Shown: in pieces, positions 55,712 to 64,000 of the stretch
How the letters are laid out: every line of letters begins with the position of its first letter
Position numbering within the stretch: the stretch's first letter is position 1
From: Sulfuricurvum sp.
GTDB lineage: Bacteria; Campylobacterota; Campylobacteria; Campylobacterales; Sulfurimonadaceae
DNA: 64,000 bases
Assembly (NCBI GenBank): GCA_028710885.1
Contig: JAQTTG010000004.1
Span: 186,001 to 250,000 of the forward strand
Direction of reading: 5' to 3'
Position numbers and translations under genes: made by a program
Notes under the pieces: generated by a model
Told to the model about the DNA's origin: nothing
The model's input: the letters and a program-made list of their open reading frames with translations, nothing else
Databases searched by the model: none

Positions 55712-56707
55712 ATGAATACGCGAAATCTCCGAATTGCTATTATTCGCTTAAGCGCACTGGGCGACATAATCAACACTGCTGTCGCCTTGCAAATCATCCG
55801 AAAACATTACCCCGAAGCGTCCATCGATTGGTACGTGGAAGAGGCTTTTTCCCCGATCTTAGAGGGTCATCCCCTTTTACATGAAGTGATCTCCGTCCCG
55901 ATCAAACGGATCAAAAAAACAAAGAGTTTTCAGCTCCTCAAAGAGACGATACGCTCTCTCCGATCACGTGAACCTTACGATCAGATTATCGATGCCCAAG
56001 GGTTACTCAAATCAGCCATAGTCTCCTCTTTTATCAAAGGAAAAGTACACGGTTTTGATCGTCATAGCATACGTGAAAAGTTTGCTGCATCTTTTTACGA
56101 TACCACCACTGCCATCCCTTATGAGCTTAATGTCATCAAACGCAATATTATGGTGATCACGGAAGCTTTGGGGATTGCTTACGATGAAAACGATATTCTG
56201 CGTAAAGAACCTCTTTTTTCACTTCAAAAGAGACCCGACCTTTTCGGAAATGGAAAAAATATTGCGTGCGTTATCGGAGCATCCTGGCCGAGTAAATGTT
56301 ATCCGAAAGAGCACTTTGCAACCCTTTGTGAAAAGCTCCCTTATCCGTGTTTTTTGATTTGGGGAAGTGAAGCCGAACGGCTCGATGCACAGTGGATTGC
56401 CCAACATTCTACTAACGCCAAGATTGCCCCAAAAATGTCCTTAACTGAGCTCGTCAGCTTTATCGGTTATTGTGATTTGATCATCGGCAATGATACGGGA
56501 CCTACTCATATGGGATGGGCTATGAATAAAGCCTCCATTACCCTTTTTGGCCCTACCAATGAGCGGATGATATTCCCTACAGCAATCAATATCGGGATTA
56601 AATCTCCCTCAATGGTCAATATTCTCAAAATTGATCGAAATGATTTTTCCATCAAAGAGATCGACCCTGAATTGATCATCCAAAAAGCGAAAGAGCTATT
56701 AGCATGA
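55712..56707 (+). CDS. waaC: lipopolysaccharide heptosyltransferase I
   Basis: A GT9 enzyme that adds the first heptose to Kdo2-lipid A. The 331 residues begin RIAIIRLSALGDIINTA (nucleotide-sugar GT9 N-terminus) and include the C-terminal motif IIGNDTGPTHMGWAMNKASI near 255. It overlaps htrB by four bases and the pair matches Cj1133-Cj1134. The start is ATG with a near-consensus TATAGT only nine bases upstream and no clear Shine-Dalgarno. Confidence 0.92.
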   Translation: MNTRNLRIAIIRLSALGDIINTAVALQIIRKHYPEASIDWYVEEAFSPILEGHPLLHEVISVPIKRIKKTKSFQLLKETIRSLRSREPYDQIIDAQGLLKSAIVSSFIKGKVHGFDRHSIREKFAASFYDTTTAIPYELNVIKRNIMVITEALGIAYDENDILRKEPLFSLQKRPDLFGNGKNIACVIGASWPSKCYPKEHFATLCEKLPYPCFLIWGSEAERLDAQWIAQHSTNAKIAPKMSLTELVSFIGYCDLIIGNDTGPTHMGWAMNKASITLFGPTNERMIFPTAINIGIKSPSMVNILKIDRNDFSIKEIDPELIIQKAKELLA

Positions 56708-57588
56708 TCGGGTTTCGTCTCTTTTTAACATTGAATTGGCTTTTAATGGCATTGCCCTCTTCATGGCGAAAAGCTTTTTTTATTGCTCTTAGCAACGCCG
56801 CTTATGTATTTGACCGCCGTCGCAAAAAAATTATCCGACAAAATCTCAGTTTTGCTTTTCAAAATACCTTGTCATTGGAAGAACAAGAAGAGATAGAGCG
56901 GTATTGTTACCGCAATTTGGCACTTAATTTTTTACAAGTCATGGAAAATCGACACAATAATACCTCGGATCTCGCATCAAAAGTGACGTTTGAGAATCGG
57001 CACATTGTCGATGAACTTTTGGCACAGAATAAAGGGATTATTTTTGTATCGGCTCATTTTGGAAACTGGGAGCTTGGTGCATCGGCACTTGCATCTTTAA
57101 TCACACCGCTCACCTCTATCTATAAAGCGCTAGATAATCAAAATTTTGAACCGTATTTAGTCGAAGCCCGTCAACGACACAATATCAAATTGGTTGAGAG
57201 AAACGGTGCTCTTAAACACCTCGCACGTGCATTAAAAAACCATCATTCCGTCTCTTTATTAATAGATCAGTCAATCAATGTACGCCAAGGTATTGCTGTT
57301 AAGTTTTTTGATCATTTGACCTATCACTCGCCCGCAGCGGCAAACCTCTCTTATAAATATAATGCCCCAATCGTCCCTTTGTACATTACTCGTGTTGAAA
57401 ACGATGAACACTACACCATTACCTTTTTTGATCCAATTTATGTTGAGGATGAGACAGAAAAGAGTATTAAGATTGCAACCCAACGCCAAGTAGCTATACT
57501 AGAAGAGGTAATTCGAAAAAATCCAAAATTATGGTTCTGGTGCCACAAACGGTGGAAGGGAGAGCACCCTGAAATTTATGCCGGATAG
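56704..57588 (+). CDS. htrB: lipid A biosynthesis acyltransferase (HtrB/WaaM)
   Basis: Adds a secondary acyl chain to Kdo2-lipid A. The 294 residues have one N-terminal helix (LFLTLNWLLMALPSSW) and the catalytic HX4E motif in VSAHFGNWE near 115, with the substrate motif SLLIDQSINVRQGI near 180. It is coupled to waaC and overlaps dut by 13 bases at the 3' end. Confidence 0.92.
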   Translation: MIGFRLFLTLNWLLMALPSSWRKAFFIALSNAAYVFDRRRKKIIRQNLSFAFQNTLSLEEQEEIERYCYRNLALNFLQVMENRHNNTSDLASKVTFENRHIVDELLAQNKGIIFVSAHFGNWELGASALASLITPLTSIYKALDNQNFEPYLVEARQRHNIKLVERNGALKHLARALKNHHSVSLLIDQSINVRQGIAVKFFDHLTYHSPAAANLSYKYNAPIVPLYITRVENDEHYTITFFDPIYVEDETEKSIKIATQRQVAILEEVIRKNPKLWFWCHKRWKGEHPEIYAG

Positions 57589-58256
57589 GCAGTTTCAAGG
57601 GCTTTGTATAACTCTTCAGGGCTCATCTCAGGATTTGTTTCCCATCCGTTTTTCATCACTGCATTATCTTCCAAACCGTTCCAAATCTTGATATAGTTCC
57701 CCTCTTTGTATCCGTGATCCTGACGGAACTGATTGAGAATATTTTTACCGACATACAAACGATATAACTCCGTCGCATTCAGCGCACCCAGATACGCCAG
57801 TTCAAAAAACTCCTCGACCAATGCACCAACCATCTCCGCAGATATAGGGATCAATGAAAGGCGCATCACGTTCTCGATTTTGGTCATCAGAAGTTCATCC
57901 GTTCCGAATTTAAGAGGTGCATCGCTGTTTACTTTTTGGTATTCCGGAGTGTTGAACATACTTTTTGAAAGTTCTTCCATCGTTTCCGCACCGTTTGAAA
58001 ACTCTAGCAACAAACTCATCACGAAATGCCACACATCGACGATCTCGATTTGGAGATTGTCGTAATCTGTCGGTTGTGCGATACTTTTCCAGTGTTTCCA
58101 TCCGAATGAATCGATCATCTCGGCAGATTCCATGTAAATACAACGACGCCAATTGATTTTTTTACCTTGTTTGGTAACCCCTTTTTCCCATCCGATACCA
58201 TTCGTCGCATCATTTAATTTTTGTTGCAGTTCTAACATACAGAGCAATTTATTCAT
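57576..58256 (-). CDS. dut: dimeric dUTPase
   Basis: Hydrolyses dUTP to dUMP and so limits uracil in DNA. The 226-residue all-alpha enzyme of the MazG/dUTPase-like family has metal-ligand helices ESAEMIDS near 44 and EIVDVWHF near 71, with GWKHWK in between. It replaces the trimeric beta-type dUTPase, as in Campylobacter jejuni. It complements ung and the deoxyinosine glycosylase in this window. Confidence 0.92.
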   Translation of the reverse strand: MNKLLCMLELQQKLNDATNGIGWEKGVTKQGKKINWRRCIYMESAEMIDSFGWKHWKSIAQPTDYDNLQIEIVDVWHFVMSLLLEFSNGAETMEELSKSMFNTPEYQKVNSDAPLKFGTDELLMTKIENVMRLSLIPISAEMVGALVEEFFELAYLGALNATELYRLYVGKNILNQFRQDHGYKEGNYIKIWNGLEDNAVMKNGWETNPEMSPEELYKALETAYPA

Positions 58257-58301
58257 ATCAATCCTTTAAAAAGTTTATAATTATACGGTAATATTCCACC
58301 C

Positions 58302-58478
58302 ATGGAAAAAATAAATTGTCATAAATGCATCTATTATTTCGTTACGTGGGAAGCAAACCAGCCACACGGTTGCAAAGCGTACGGATTTAAAAGTAAAATG
58401 ATCCCCTCAATGATCGTTCAGAGTTCGAGCGGCAAGCCATGCAGTTTATTTCAGCTCAAAGCTCCCGTTTCCAAGTAA
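58302..58478 (+). CDS. four-cysteine mini-protein (putative zinc-binding)
   Basis: At 58 residues it falls below the ORF track threshold. The product starts MEKINCHKCIYYFVTWE and has Cys at about 6, 9, 24 and 47 (CxxC...GCKAYGFKS...PCSLF), a pattern expected of a small zinc-binding fold. Homologues of this shape are, as I recall, widespread in Campylobacterota as uncharacterised proteins. It faces the flavin protein gene and overlaps it by 23 bases. No clear ribosome binding site is visible. Confidence 0.7.
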   Translation: MEKINCHKCIYYFVTWEANQPHGCKAYGFKSKMIPSMIVQSSSGKPCSLFQLKAPVSK

Positions 58479-58863
58479 TCTTTTTTCCGAATCCCAAAGT
58501 ATTATCGGTCATTTTGACCTCATCGAGGCGTATAACCCATAACGTCGGATTCATGACCCGTGCGTAGGGAAATGCTTCAAAATAGAGCCTTTTTTGAGTA
58601 TCGGGACACTGTTCCATCACTCCGCTAAACTGAATCCCCTGAATTTTTCCCACCGTTTTGGTCTCCAATGCGACCGTTCCTGCAACGTGAGCATTTTGGG
58701 AAACATTACCCATATGCTCCGTCGTCTCGTCCGAGGCGACAATAAAAATCTTCTCGACCTCATCATACGCATAAAACATCGAACAGCACCATAGCCGCTC
58801 GCCTAATGTTGCAAGGGTTAAAAGGTGATGTTTTTGGATAAAAGAGACGATTTTTTTATCCAC
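58456..58863 (-). CDS. pyridoxamine 5'-phosphate oxidase-like flavin protein (YhbP/UPF0306-like)
   Basis: A 135-residue split-barrel protein. HLLTLATLGERLWCCSMFYAYD near the start and FIVASDETTEHMGNVSQN are typical of the FMN-binding PNPOx-like fold, but the substrate is unknown. It overlaps the PLP lyase gene by eight bases and is the last gene of the ovoA-lyase operon, which hints at a redox role in the same pathway. Confidence 0.75.
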   Translation of the reverse strand: MDKKIVSFIQKHHLLTLATLGERLWCCSMFYAYDEVEKIFIVASDETTEHMGNVSQNAHVAGTVALETKTVGKIQGIQFSGVMEQCPDTQKRLYFEAFPYARVMNPTLWVIRLDEVKMTDNTLGFGKKITWKREL

Positions 58864-60019
58864 GCAGTGCTCCGCTTAGTTTTTCCAGCGCTTCTTCTAA
58901 AACAGTGGTAGGGACTGCAAAATTGAGCCGCATAAAGCCCGATCCCTCTTTTCCGAAGCTCAGCCCAGGACTGAGTCCCAATCCCGCTTTATGGACAAAA
59001 AATTCCCGCAATTCCCGATCTCCGAGTCCAAGTGCCCTGCAATCGAGCCATGCCAAATAGGTCGCTTCAGGTGCACGCCACCCTATCATAGGGTTCTCAC
59101 TGATCCATTTTTCGATCATCTGCGTATTGGCAGTTAAATGTGCCAAAAGCTTTTTATGCCATTCACCGCCCTCGGTGTAAGCCGTTTCAAATGCCACATG
59201 AGACAATGCCGCACCATCCCCAAAATGGACACGATGAGCCTCATCTTCATACAATTTTCTAACTTTCTCATCCGCAATACACACGCTCGAAATCGAAAAG
59301 CCCGCCATATTAAACGTTTTCCCCGGACCTATGAGGGTAATCGTATTTGCTAACAGTTTATCAGAGAGTGCAGCAATAGGGGTATGAATATGGGGTATAT
59401 AAACGATGTCGGAGTGAATCTCATCGCTAATGATACGGATACCGTGTTCCAGACACAACGCTCCGAGTGTTAAAAGTTCATCCCGACTCCACACACGCCC
59501 GATCGGATTATGGGGTGAACAAAGCAATAGCAGTTTGGTTTTCGGTGTAATCTGAGAACGCAAAAGGTCGATATCAAAATGGTATCTTCCTTCTCTGTCT
59601 TGTTTGAGAGAATGGAGAAGCAACTGACGGTTATTCTCTTTGACCATGCTATAAAACGGCGGATAGACGGGGTCCATGACGATCACCTCATCCCCGACCT
59701 CGCTCAAAGCCCTTATGGCGCACCCGATCGATGCCACCACGGAGGGAGAGTAACTGAGCCATTCGCGTTTTATGTCAAACGAGTGATGTTCCCTCATCCA
59801 GTGTATCTGAGACATAAAAGCACGCTCACTCATGATTTCATATCCAACGACCGGATGGAGGAGTCTCTTTTGCAACGCATGAATAACACACTCAGGTGTC
59901 GCAAGATCCATGTCTGCAACCCACATCGGTATCACCGCTTCGGTATGAAAAAGTTTCTCCCTCAGCGTATATTTTTCAGCATTGGAACCGCTCCGATCAA
60001 TGCTGCGAAACTCATCCAT
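58856..60019 (-). CDS. PLP-dependent C-S lyase/aminotransferase (PatB/MalY family)
   Basis: A 387-residue fold-type I PLP enzyme. It has the PatB/MalY start (VIPMWVADMDLATPECV), SPHNPIGRVW near 168 and the PLP-lysine region TLIGPGKTFNMAGFS near 232. Members cleave cystathionine or cysteine conjugates. It overlaps the OvoA-type gene by eight bases, and the C-S lyase step following sulfoxide formation in ovothiol synthesis (OvoB) requires this chemistry, so it is the likely OvoB. A plain cystathionine beta-lyase is the alternative. Confidence 0.85.
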   Translation of the reverse strand: MDEFRSIDRSGSNAEKYTLREKLFHTEAVIPMWVADMDLATPECVIHALQKRLLHPVVGYEIMSERAFMSQIHWMREHHSFDIKREWLSYSPSVVASIGCAIRALSEVGDEVIVMDPVYPPFYSMVKENNRQLLLHSLKQDREGRYHFDIDLLRSQITPKTKLLLLCSPHNPIGRVWSRDELLTLGALCLEHGIRIISDEIHSDIVYIPHIHTPIAALSDKLLANTITLIGPGKTFNMAGFSISSVCIADEKVRKLYEDEAHRVHFGDGAALSHVAFETAYTEGGEWHKKLLAHLTANTQMIEKWISENPMIGWRAPEATYLAWLDCRALGLGDRELREFFVHKAGLGLSPGLSFGKEGSGFMRLNFAVPTTVLEEALEKLSGALRG

Positions 60020-61430
60020 ACCGTTTTACCCATCGCTCATGCATTTGAACGATATGCGCATACTTTTTCGATTCGTTTTCACCCTCACCGACTGCATAAC
60101 GAAATCCCGCATGCTGGATAAAATGACGTCGGAATGCATAACGAGAAGCGGATACGATCTCATTGCCGCTCGATATCCACGATCCCCCTTTAATAAGGTT
60201 ATGCTTACCGTCAAACGTCGGTTCGGAAAAATCATCGTACCACGGATGGGTCACAAACCCCTCATACGCATCCATCTGCGTTTGTGTCCACTGCCATACG
60301 TTGCCTACAGCATCGTACACATCTCCGTGTGCAAAGGTATCGATCGGAACCGATGAGGCGTAGTGGGAAAGATTGATATTGGAACGCTGATCGTCAAAGA
60401 TTTCGTCTAGAGCATTCCCCTCTTGTGCCATCATGACCCACTCTGCTTCGCTCGGGAGACGATACGTTTTCCCCTCCTGAGCACTTTTCCATCGACAAAA
60501 CGCTTCCGCTTCGAGAGCATTAACCTCTACCGGCCAGTTATACGGCATCTCAATCTCTTGAGTCAACGTCCGGAATGTGTAACTTCCGTCTTCTTGCAAA
60601 ACCCAAAATGGCGGACACGTAACATTACGGATTTGGAGATATTTTAATCCCTCTTCATCCCACCATCTGGACGTAGAGTATCCCCCCGCCGCAACGAAAT
60701 CCATAAACTCCCCATTACTCACCAAATATCGGGATACACTAAAGGGTTCAATGACACGAGTGATATTGCCATATTCATTGTCCCAACCATATATCCCATT
60801 ATCTTCGCTACCTTTTCCCAAACGGATCTCACCCCCGTTAAAATCTATAAGAAGATTTTCAGGTGCATCTCCGAAAATAGGACAAATCGGGAAATTGTCA
60901 CTGGAGTGGACAAACCGTATCGGCATTTGTCGATGAAGTACGCTGGAGGTCTCAATATGGATTCGCTCATGCTCAATGCCCATCCATATTGCCCAGAAGG
61001 GATCATCTTTGAGGATCGGAAGCCTCATAGGCATTGAGGTAATCATCTGATCTACGAGTTCCCGCACGCGCTGACGATACGCTCGCACGTCATTCACACT
61101 CGGCCATTTGAGGGAATCACTGCTGGCATCCCATGTCATCTCATCGACACCGACGGCAAATAATTGCTCAAAATGGGGATTGATACGTTCTTGCAATGCT
61201 CCGGATGCTACTAATTTATTGATGTAAAAAATCGCCGTATGCCCAAAATAGAAAATCATCGGATGACGGGTCGGTTCGGATTGCAGATAAAAAATATCAT
61301 CAGAGATCAACAGATCAAAAAGCGATTCAAAAAGATCATAACTCTGATGAAAATAGCTTCTCAGTGATTCACGCTTAGCAGAGATATCGTCCCCATCCAA
61401 CCGTACTGACTTCATCTGTCTGTGTAACAC
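60012..61430 (-). CDS. ovoA: 5-histidylcysteine sulfoxide synthase (OvoA core, no methyltransferase domain)
   Basis: OvoA is a mononuclear iron enzyme that joins cysteine to C5 of histidine. The 472 residues consist of a DinB-like N-terminal domain, with FGHTAIFYIN and IEHERIHIETSSVL (HX3HXE; three His iron site), then an FGE-sulfatase-like C-terminal domain (YRLPSEAEWVMMAQE, GNVWQWT, GGSWIS, AGFRYAV). Typical OvoA is about 700 residues with a C-terminal SAM methyltransferase; this one ends after the FGE domain. GTG start with AAAGGA eight bases upstream. The EgtB family is the main alternative, but the N-terminal motifs fit OvoA better. Confidence 0.85.
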   Translation of the reverse strand: MLHRQMKSVRLDGDDISAKRESLRSYFHQSYDLFESLFDLLISDDIFYLQSEPTRHPMIFYFGHTAIFYINKLVASGALQERINPHFEQLFAVGVDEMTWDASSDSLKWPSVNDVRAYRQRVRELVDQMITSMPMRLPILKDDPFWAIWMGIEHERIHIETSSVLHRQMPIRFVHSSDNFPICPIFGDAPENLLIDFNGGEIRLGKGSEDNGIYGWDNEYGNITRVIEPFSVSRYLVSNGEFMDFVAAGGYSTSRWWDEEGLKYLQIRNVTCPPFWVLQEDGSYTFRTLTQEIEMPYNWPVEVNALEAEAFCRWKSAQEGKTYRLPSEAEWVMMAQEGNALDEIFDDQRSNINLSHYASSVPIDTFAHGDVYDAVGNVWQWTQTQMDAYEGFVTHPWYDDFSEPTFDGKHNLIKGGSWISSGNEIVSASRYAFRRHFIQHAGFRYAVGEGENESKKYAHIVQMHERWVKRYG

Positions 61431-61498
61431 GACTCTGTCCTTTTTCCGTTTTAGTGTATTTTACCCTATTTAGATATAAGCCTCGATATACTCACTGT

Positions 61499-62254
61499 AT
61501 GAAAACAATTTCTTCACCTCTTCTCTCATCGTTTACGGATGTAACCGCCGTCTTTACCACACGACACGGCGGTATTTCTAAGCCTCCCTATACCAGTGCA
61601 AATCTCGCCTTTCATGTTGGAGATAACCCTATGGATGTCGTGAAAAACCACGATTTGCTTGCAGAAAAACTGGGCTATACTCGCCAATCACTGATTCATA
61701 TGCGCCAAATCCACTCAGATCAGATTATCCTTGTCAATGAAACTTTAAATTTTGATACCCCACCTGAATGCGATGCACTGATTACTAACCGTCCACATAC
61801 GCCTCTTATGGTTATGAGTGCCGATTGCACAGGAATTTTGATTTATGATCCGGTAGAAAAAGCTATAGGAGTAGTTCATGCGGGACGCGCAGGAGCGCTA
61901 AACAGCATCCTCCAAAAAACGATTAAAACAATGGAAAAAGCGTTTGGATGTATGCCCAATAATCTTCGTATTTTATTTGGGCCATCCATCGGTGGGTGTT
62001 GTTATGAAATTAATGAAATGATTAGTGCAGAGTGTGAGAATAAAGGGTATAGTAATGCATTGCGCAGAGAGGATAAAAAACTGTTTTTAGATGTCAATAC
62101 AATTCTTCTGCAGCAACTCAAGGAGATGAATATCCCCTTAGAGCACATCGAAGTGATGCGTGAATGTACGTCATGCAAAAGCGACGAGTATTTCTCCTAT
62201 CGAGCGGATAACCAACACACCGGACGTATTGCGGGTCTCATTATCCTGCGATAA
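61499..62254 (+). CDS. pgeF: PgeF/YfiH family peptidoglycan editing factor (laccase domain)
   Basis: A cytoplasmic protein of the YfiH family, reported as a purine nucleoside phosphorylase/peptidoglycan editing factor. The ATG at 61499 gives 251 residues; the GTG at 61454 used by the track is possible but adds an unusual N-terminus. Visible are TTRHGG, LIHMRQIHSDQI, MSADCTGILIYD, VVHAGRAGALNSIL and GPSIGGCCYEI, holding the zinc/active-site Cys and His residues. It overlaps dxs by 14 bases at the 3' end. No strong ribosome binding site is seen for the ATG. Confidence 0.88.
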   Translation: MKTISSPLLSSFTDVTAVFTTRHGGISKPPYTSANLAFHVGDNPMDVVKNHDLLAEKLGYTRQSLIHMRQIHSDQIILVNETLNFDTPPECDALITNRPHTPLMVMSADCTGILIYDPVEKAIGVVHAGRAGALNSILQKTIKTMEKAFGCMPNNLRILFGPSIGGCCYEINEMISAECENKGYSNALRREDKKLFLDVNTILLQQLKEMNIPLEHIEVMRECTSCKSDEYFSYRADNQHTGRIAGLIILR

Positions 62255-64000
62255 CCTTCGCGGCTAATTGCATCGGAAGAAGCCCCAATGACTCTTCGAC
62301 GAGCTTGGTGTTACCGTGTTTGATAAATTCATCATCGTATTCAAAACTTACAATCCGAACATCGGTAATTTTCTCTTCAGATAACCACTCTAACAATGCA
62401 CTTCCCACTCCCCCCATACGTGAGGAATCGCTAAAAACATACCATTTTTTGTGGCTCTGAGCCATTTGATGTAACATCTGCGTATCCAACGGTTTTACGA
62501 AACGCAAATCAAGAAGTGAAGGTTTTTCATCCATAAATGCCATCGTTTGAGCTGCACGGCCAACCCCATTTCCATATCCAATAAATAATATCTCAGATTC
62601 ATTGGAAATCAATAATTGCGCTTTTCCAGTTTCAAATGGAATTGATGCAGGAAGATCAGCTTCCAAAAAAGCTCCACGTGGATAACGTACCGAACATGGA
62701 TGAGTATAACTTGCAGCATACTCAATGATATGATGAAACGATTTTTCATCTCGCGGAGCGCATAACGTCATATTAGGAATCAAACGTAAAAAACTGATAT
62801 CATAAGCACCTTGATGGGTCTCTCCGTCTTCTCCGACAATACCGGCACGATCCAGCGCAAAAACGACAGGTAAATCCATCAAGCAAACATCATGGATAAT
62901 TTGATCATACCCTCGTTGTAAAAATGTTGAATAAATGGTGCAAAATGGTTTAAACCCCTCCTTTGCCAATGCACCCATCGATGTTACAGCATGCTGTTCA
63001 GCAATAGCTACATCCCAAAATCGATTAGGATATTTTTCCATCAGTTGTGTTAATCCTGTACCACTTGGCATAGCAGCAGTCACCCCTACTATCTTATTAT
63101 TCTTATCGGCTTGTATCATTAATGCTTCAGCATAAATTTGCGTTGCATTTTTTACACTGCTTTTAGTATTCGCAGTACCGCTTTTAAGATCAAAAGGAGA
63201 GACACCATGCCATTTTTCATGTTTTCCCTCTGCAATCTCATACCCTTTGCCTTTGATTGTCTGCACATGAACCAAAACGGGCTTTCCCATCCCTTTAGCC
63301 ATACTCAAAATATCAATCAGAGATTTTAAATCATGCCCATCTACAGGACCAATATATTCAATCCCCATCTCTTCAAATAATATTCCTGGAGTAATGAGTT
63401 TAAATGATTCTTCAAAGCGTTTCGCCAGATAGTGAGCTCCCTCACCGAAATTATCGACAAACTGCTCTGTTTTTCGTTTAAAACGCTGATAAAAAGGGCT
63501 AGCCATTGCAGAGCTTAGCATTCTGCTAATTGCACCGATCGGTTTAGCGATGCTCATCTCATTATCATTGAGGATAATCACCATCGGATATTTACGATCT
63601 CCAAGTTCATTAAGAGCCTCGTATGCCATTCCAGCAGACATGGCACCATCACCAATAACGACGACGGGGATACGACTCTCCTGCTCATTTTTTAGTGCAA
63701 TCGCTTTTGCGGCACCCACACCTAAAGATATCGATGTGGAGCTGTGCCCAGCTACAAAATAGTCCATTGAAGATTCAGAAGGTTTCGTATAACCACTAAG
63801 ACCGTCAAACTGACGTAATGTTGCAAATTCTTCCCATCGGTCTGTTAAAAGTTTATGCGCATACGATTGATGAGAGACATCAAAGATAAAAGGATCTTTT
63901 GAAGCATCAAACACTTTGTGCATCGCAACAATTATTTCAGTCGCTCCAAGTGTAGAACTTAAATGCCCACCATTTGTACTTACTACTTCTAAAATACGAT
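62241..64000 (-). CDS. dxs: 1-deoxy-D-xylulose-5-phosphate synthase (5' end outside window)
   Basis: Starts the methylerythritol phosphate pathway from pyruvate and glyceraldehyde 3-phosphate. The frame is open beyond the track's Met at 63923 to the window edge and reads EVVSTNGGHLSSTLGATEI, which holds the conserved substrate-binding His of the full-length enzyme, so the true start lies outside. Visible are the thiamine diphosphate motif VIGDGAMSAGMAYEA...ILNDNEMS and transketolase-type DRAGIVGEDGETHQGAYD. About 30-40 residues are probably missing. Confidence 0.95.
   Translation of the reverse strand, partial: RILEVVSTNGGHLSSTLGATEIIVAMHKVFDASKDPFIFDVSHQSYAHKLLTDRWEEFATLRQFDGLSGYTKPSESSMDYFVAGHSSTSISLGVGAAKAIALKNEQESRIPVVVIGDGAMSAGMAYEALNELGDRKYPMVIILNDNEMSIAKPIGAISRMLSSAMASPFYQRFKRKTEQFVDNFGEGAHYLAKRFEESFKLITPGILFEEMGIEYIGPVDGHDLKSLIDILSMAKGMGKPVLVHVQTIKGKGYEIAEGKHEKWHGVSPFDLKSGTANTKSSVKNATQIYAEALMIQADKNNKIVGVTAAMPSGTGLTQLMEKYPNRFWDVAIAEQHAVTSMGALAKEGFKPFCTIYSTFLQRGYDQIIHDVCLMDLPVVFALDRAGIVGEDGETHQGAYDISFLRLIPNMTLCAPRDEKSFHHIIEYAASYTHPCSVRYPRGAFLEADLPASIPFETGKAQLLISNESEILFIGYGNGVGRAAQTMAFMDEKPSLLDLRFVKPLDTQMLHQMAQSHKKWYVFSDSSRMGGVGSALLEWLSEEKITDVRIVSFEYDDEFIKHGNTKLVEESLGLLPMQLAAKVIAG

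Overview
The window is chromosomal DNA from a member of the Campylobacterota (formerly Epsilonproteobacteria), most likely a free-living sulfur oxidiser of the Sulfuricurvum/Sulfurimonas type. The main evidence is gene order. The run amiA-fabX-tyrS-spoT-rpoZ-pyrH, the pair serS-pflB, the run pssA-psd-like-ftsH-prmA-cheY, the cbpA-hspR pair and the mlaE-mlaF-mlaD-lipoprotein set all match arrangements I know from Campylobacter and Helicobacter. Most of the DNA is AT-rich, with a few housekeeping genes (purH, serS, the MetF-like gene) clearly richer in GC. The genus is an inference; no rRNA is present.

Layout. 1-900: the end of an unrecognised helical protein, a very small coiled-coil protein and tRNA-Ser(GCU). 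1072-8085 (minus): the conserved cell wall, fatty acid, translation, stringent response and pyrimidine operon. 8181-11186: an unusual two-gene unit with a trypsin-like protease that has no signal peptide, then a DUF502 membrane protein. 11277-16187: an M3 peptidase, a secreted nuclease-like protein, uracil-DNA glycosylase and the hspR-cbpA heat-shock operon with a HAIR-like operator. 16467-23128: a CzcCBA-type metal efflux system with two tandem outer-membrane factors, each behind a near-identical promoter/operator. 23188-26852: purH, an EF-hand protein, a small RNA/mini-ORF locus that looks like a type I toxin-antitoxin module, a deoxyinosine glycosylase and a penicillin-binding DD-carboxypeptidase. 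26981-32853: a His/Cys-rich small protein with a G8 tract at its ribosome binding site, a TonB-dependent receptor, then the Mla-type lipid transport operon. 32850-37222: phosphofructokinase, a sugar-nucleotide epimerase-like protein, cytochrome c, serB and a MetF-like protein. 37290-44453: a probable exopolysaccharide synthesis and export locus (deacetylase, glycosidase-like protein, response regulator, YaiO-like barrel, HEAT-repeat protein, processive GT2 synthase), facing a Cys-phosphatase-like gene. 45194-48804: serS and pflB. 48792-58256: phospholipid synthesis, ftsH, prmA, cheY, hisA/hisH, a PglG-like membrane sensor, and lipid A/core LPS genes waaC-htrB. 58302-64000: a four-cysteine mini-protein, a flavin split-barrel protein, a PLP C-S lyase and an OvoA-type sulfoxide synthase lacking its methyltransferase domain (a candidate thiohistidine pathway), then pgeF and the truncated dxs.

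The best candidate for something undescribed is 25336-25546. A short transcript with its own promoter and strong terminator carries, in the loop of a hairpin, sequence complementary to both flanks of the ribosome binding site of a 19-codon hydrophobic ORF just downstream. Other items worth following are the paired direct-repeat promoters of the efflux genes, the cytoplasmic protease pair, the exopolysaccharide locus, and the split thiohistidine pathway. I found no CRISPR array, insertion sequence, prophage or rRNA.
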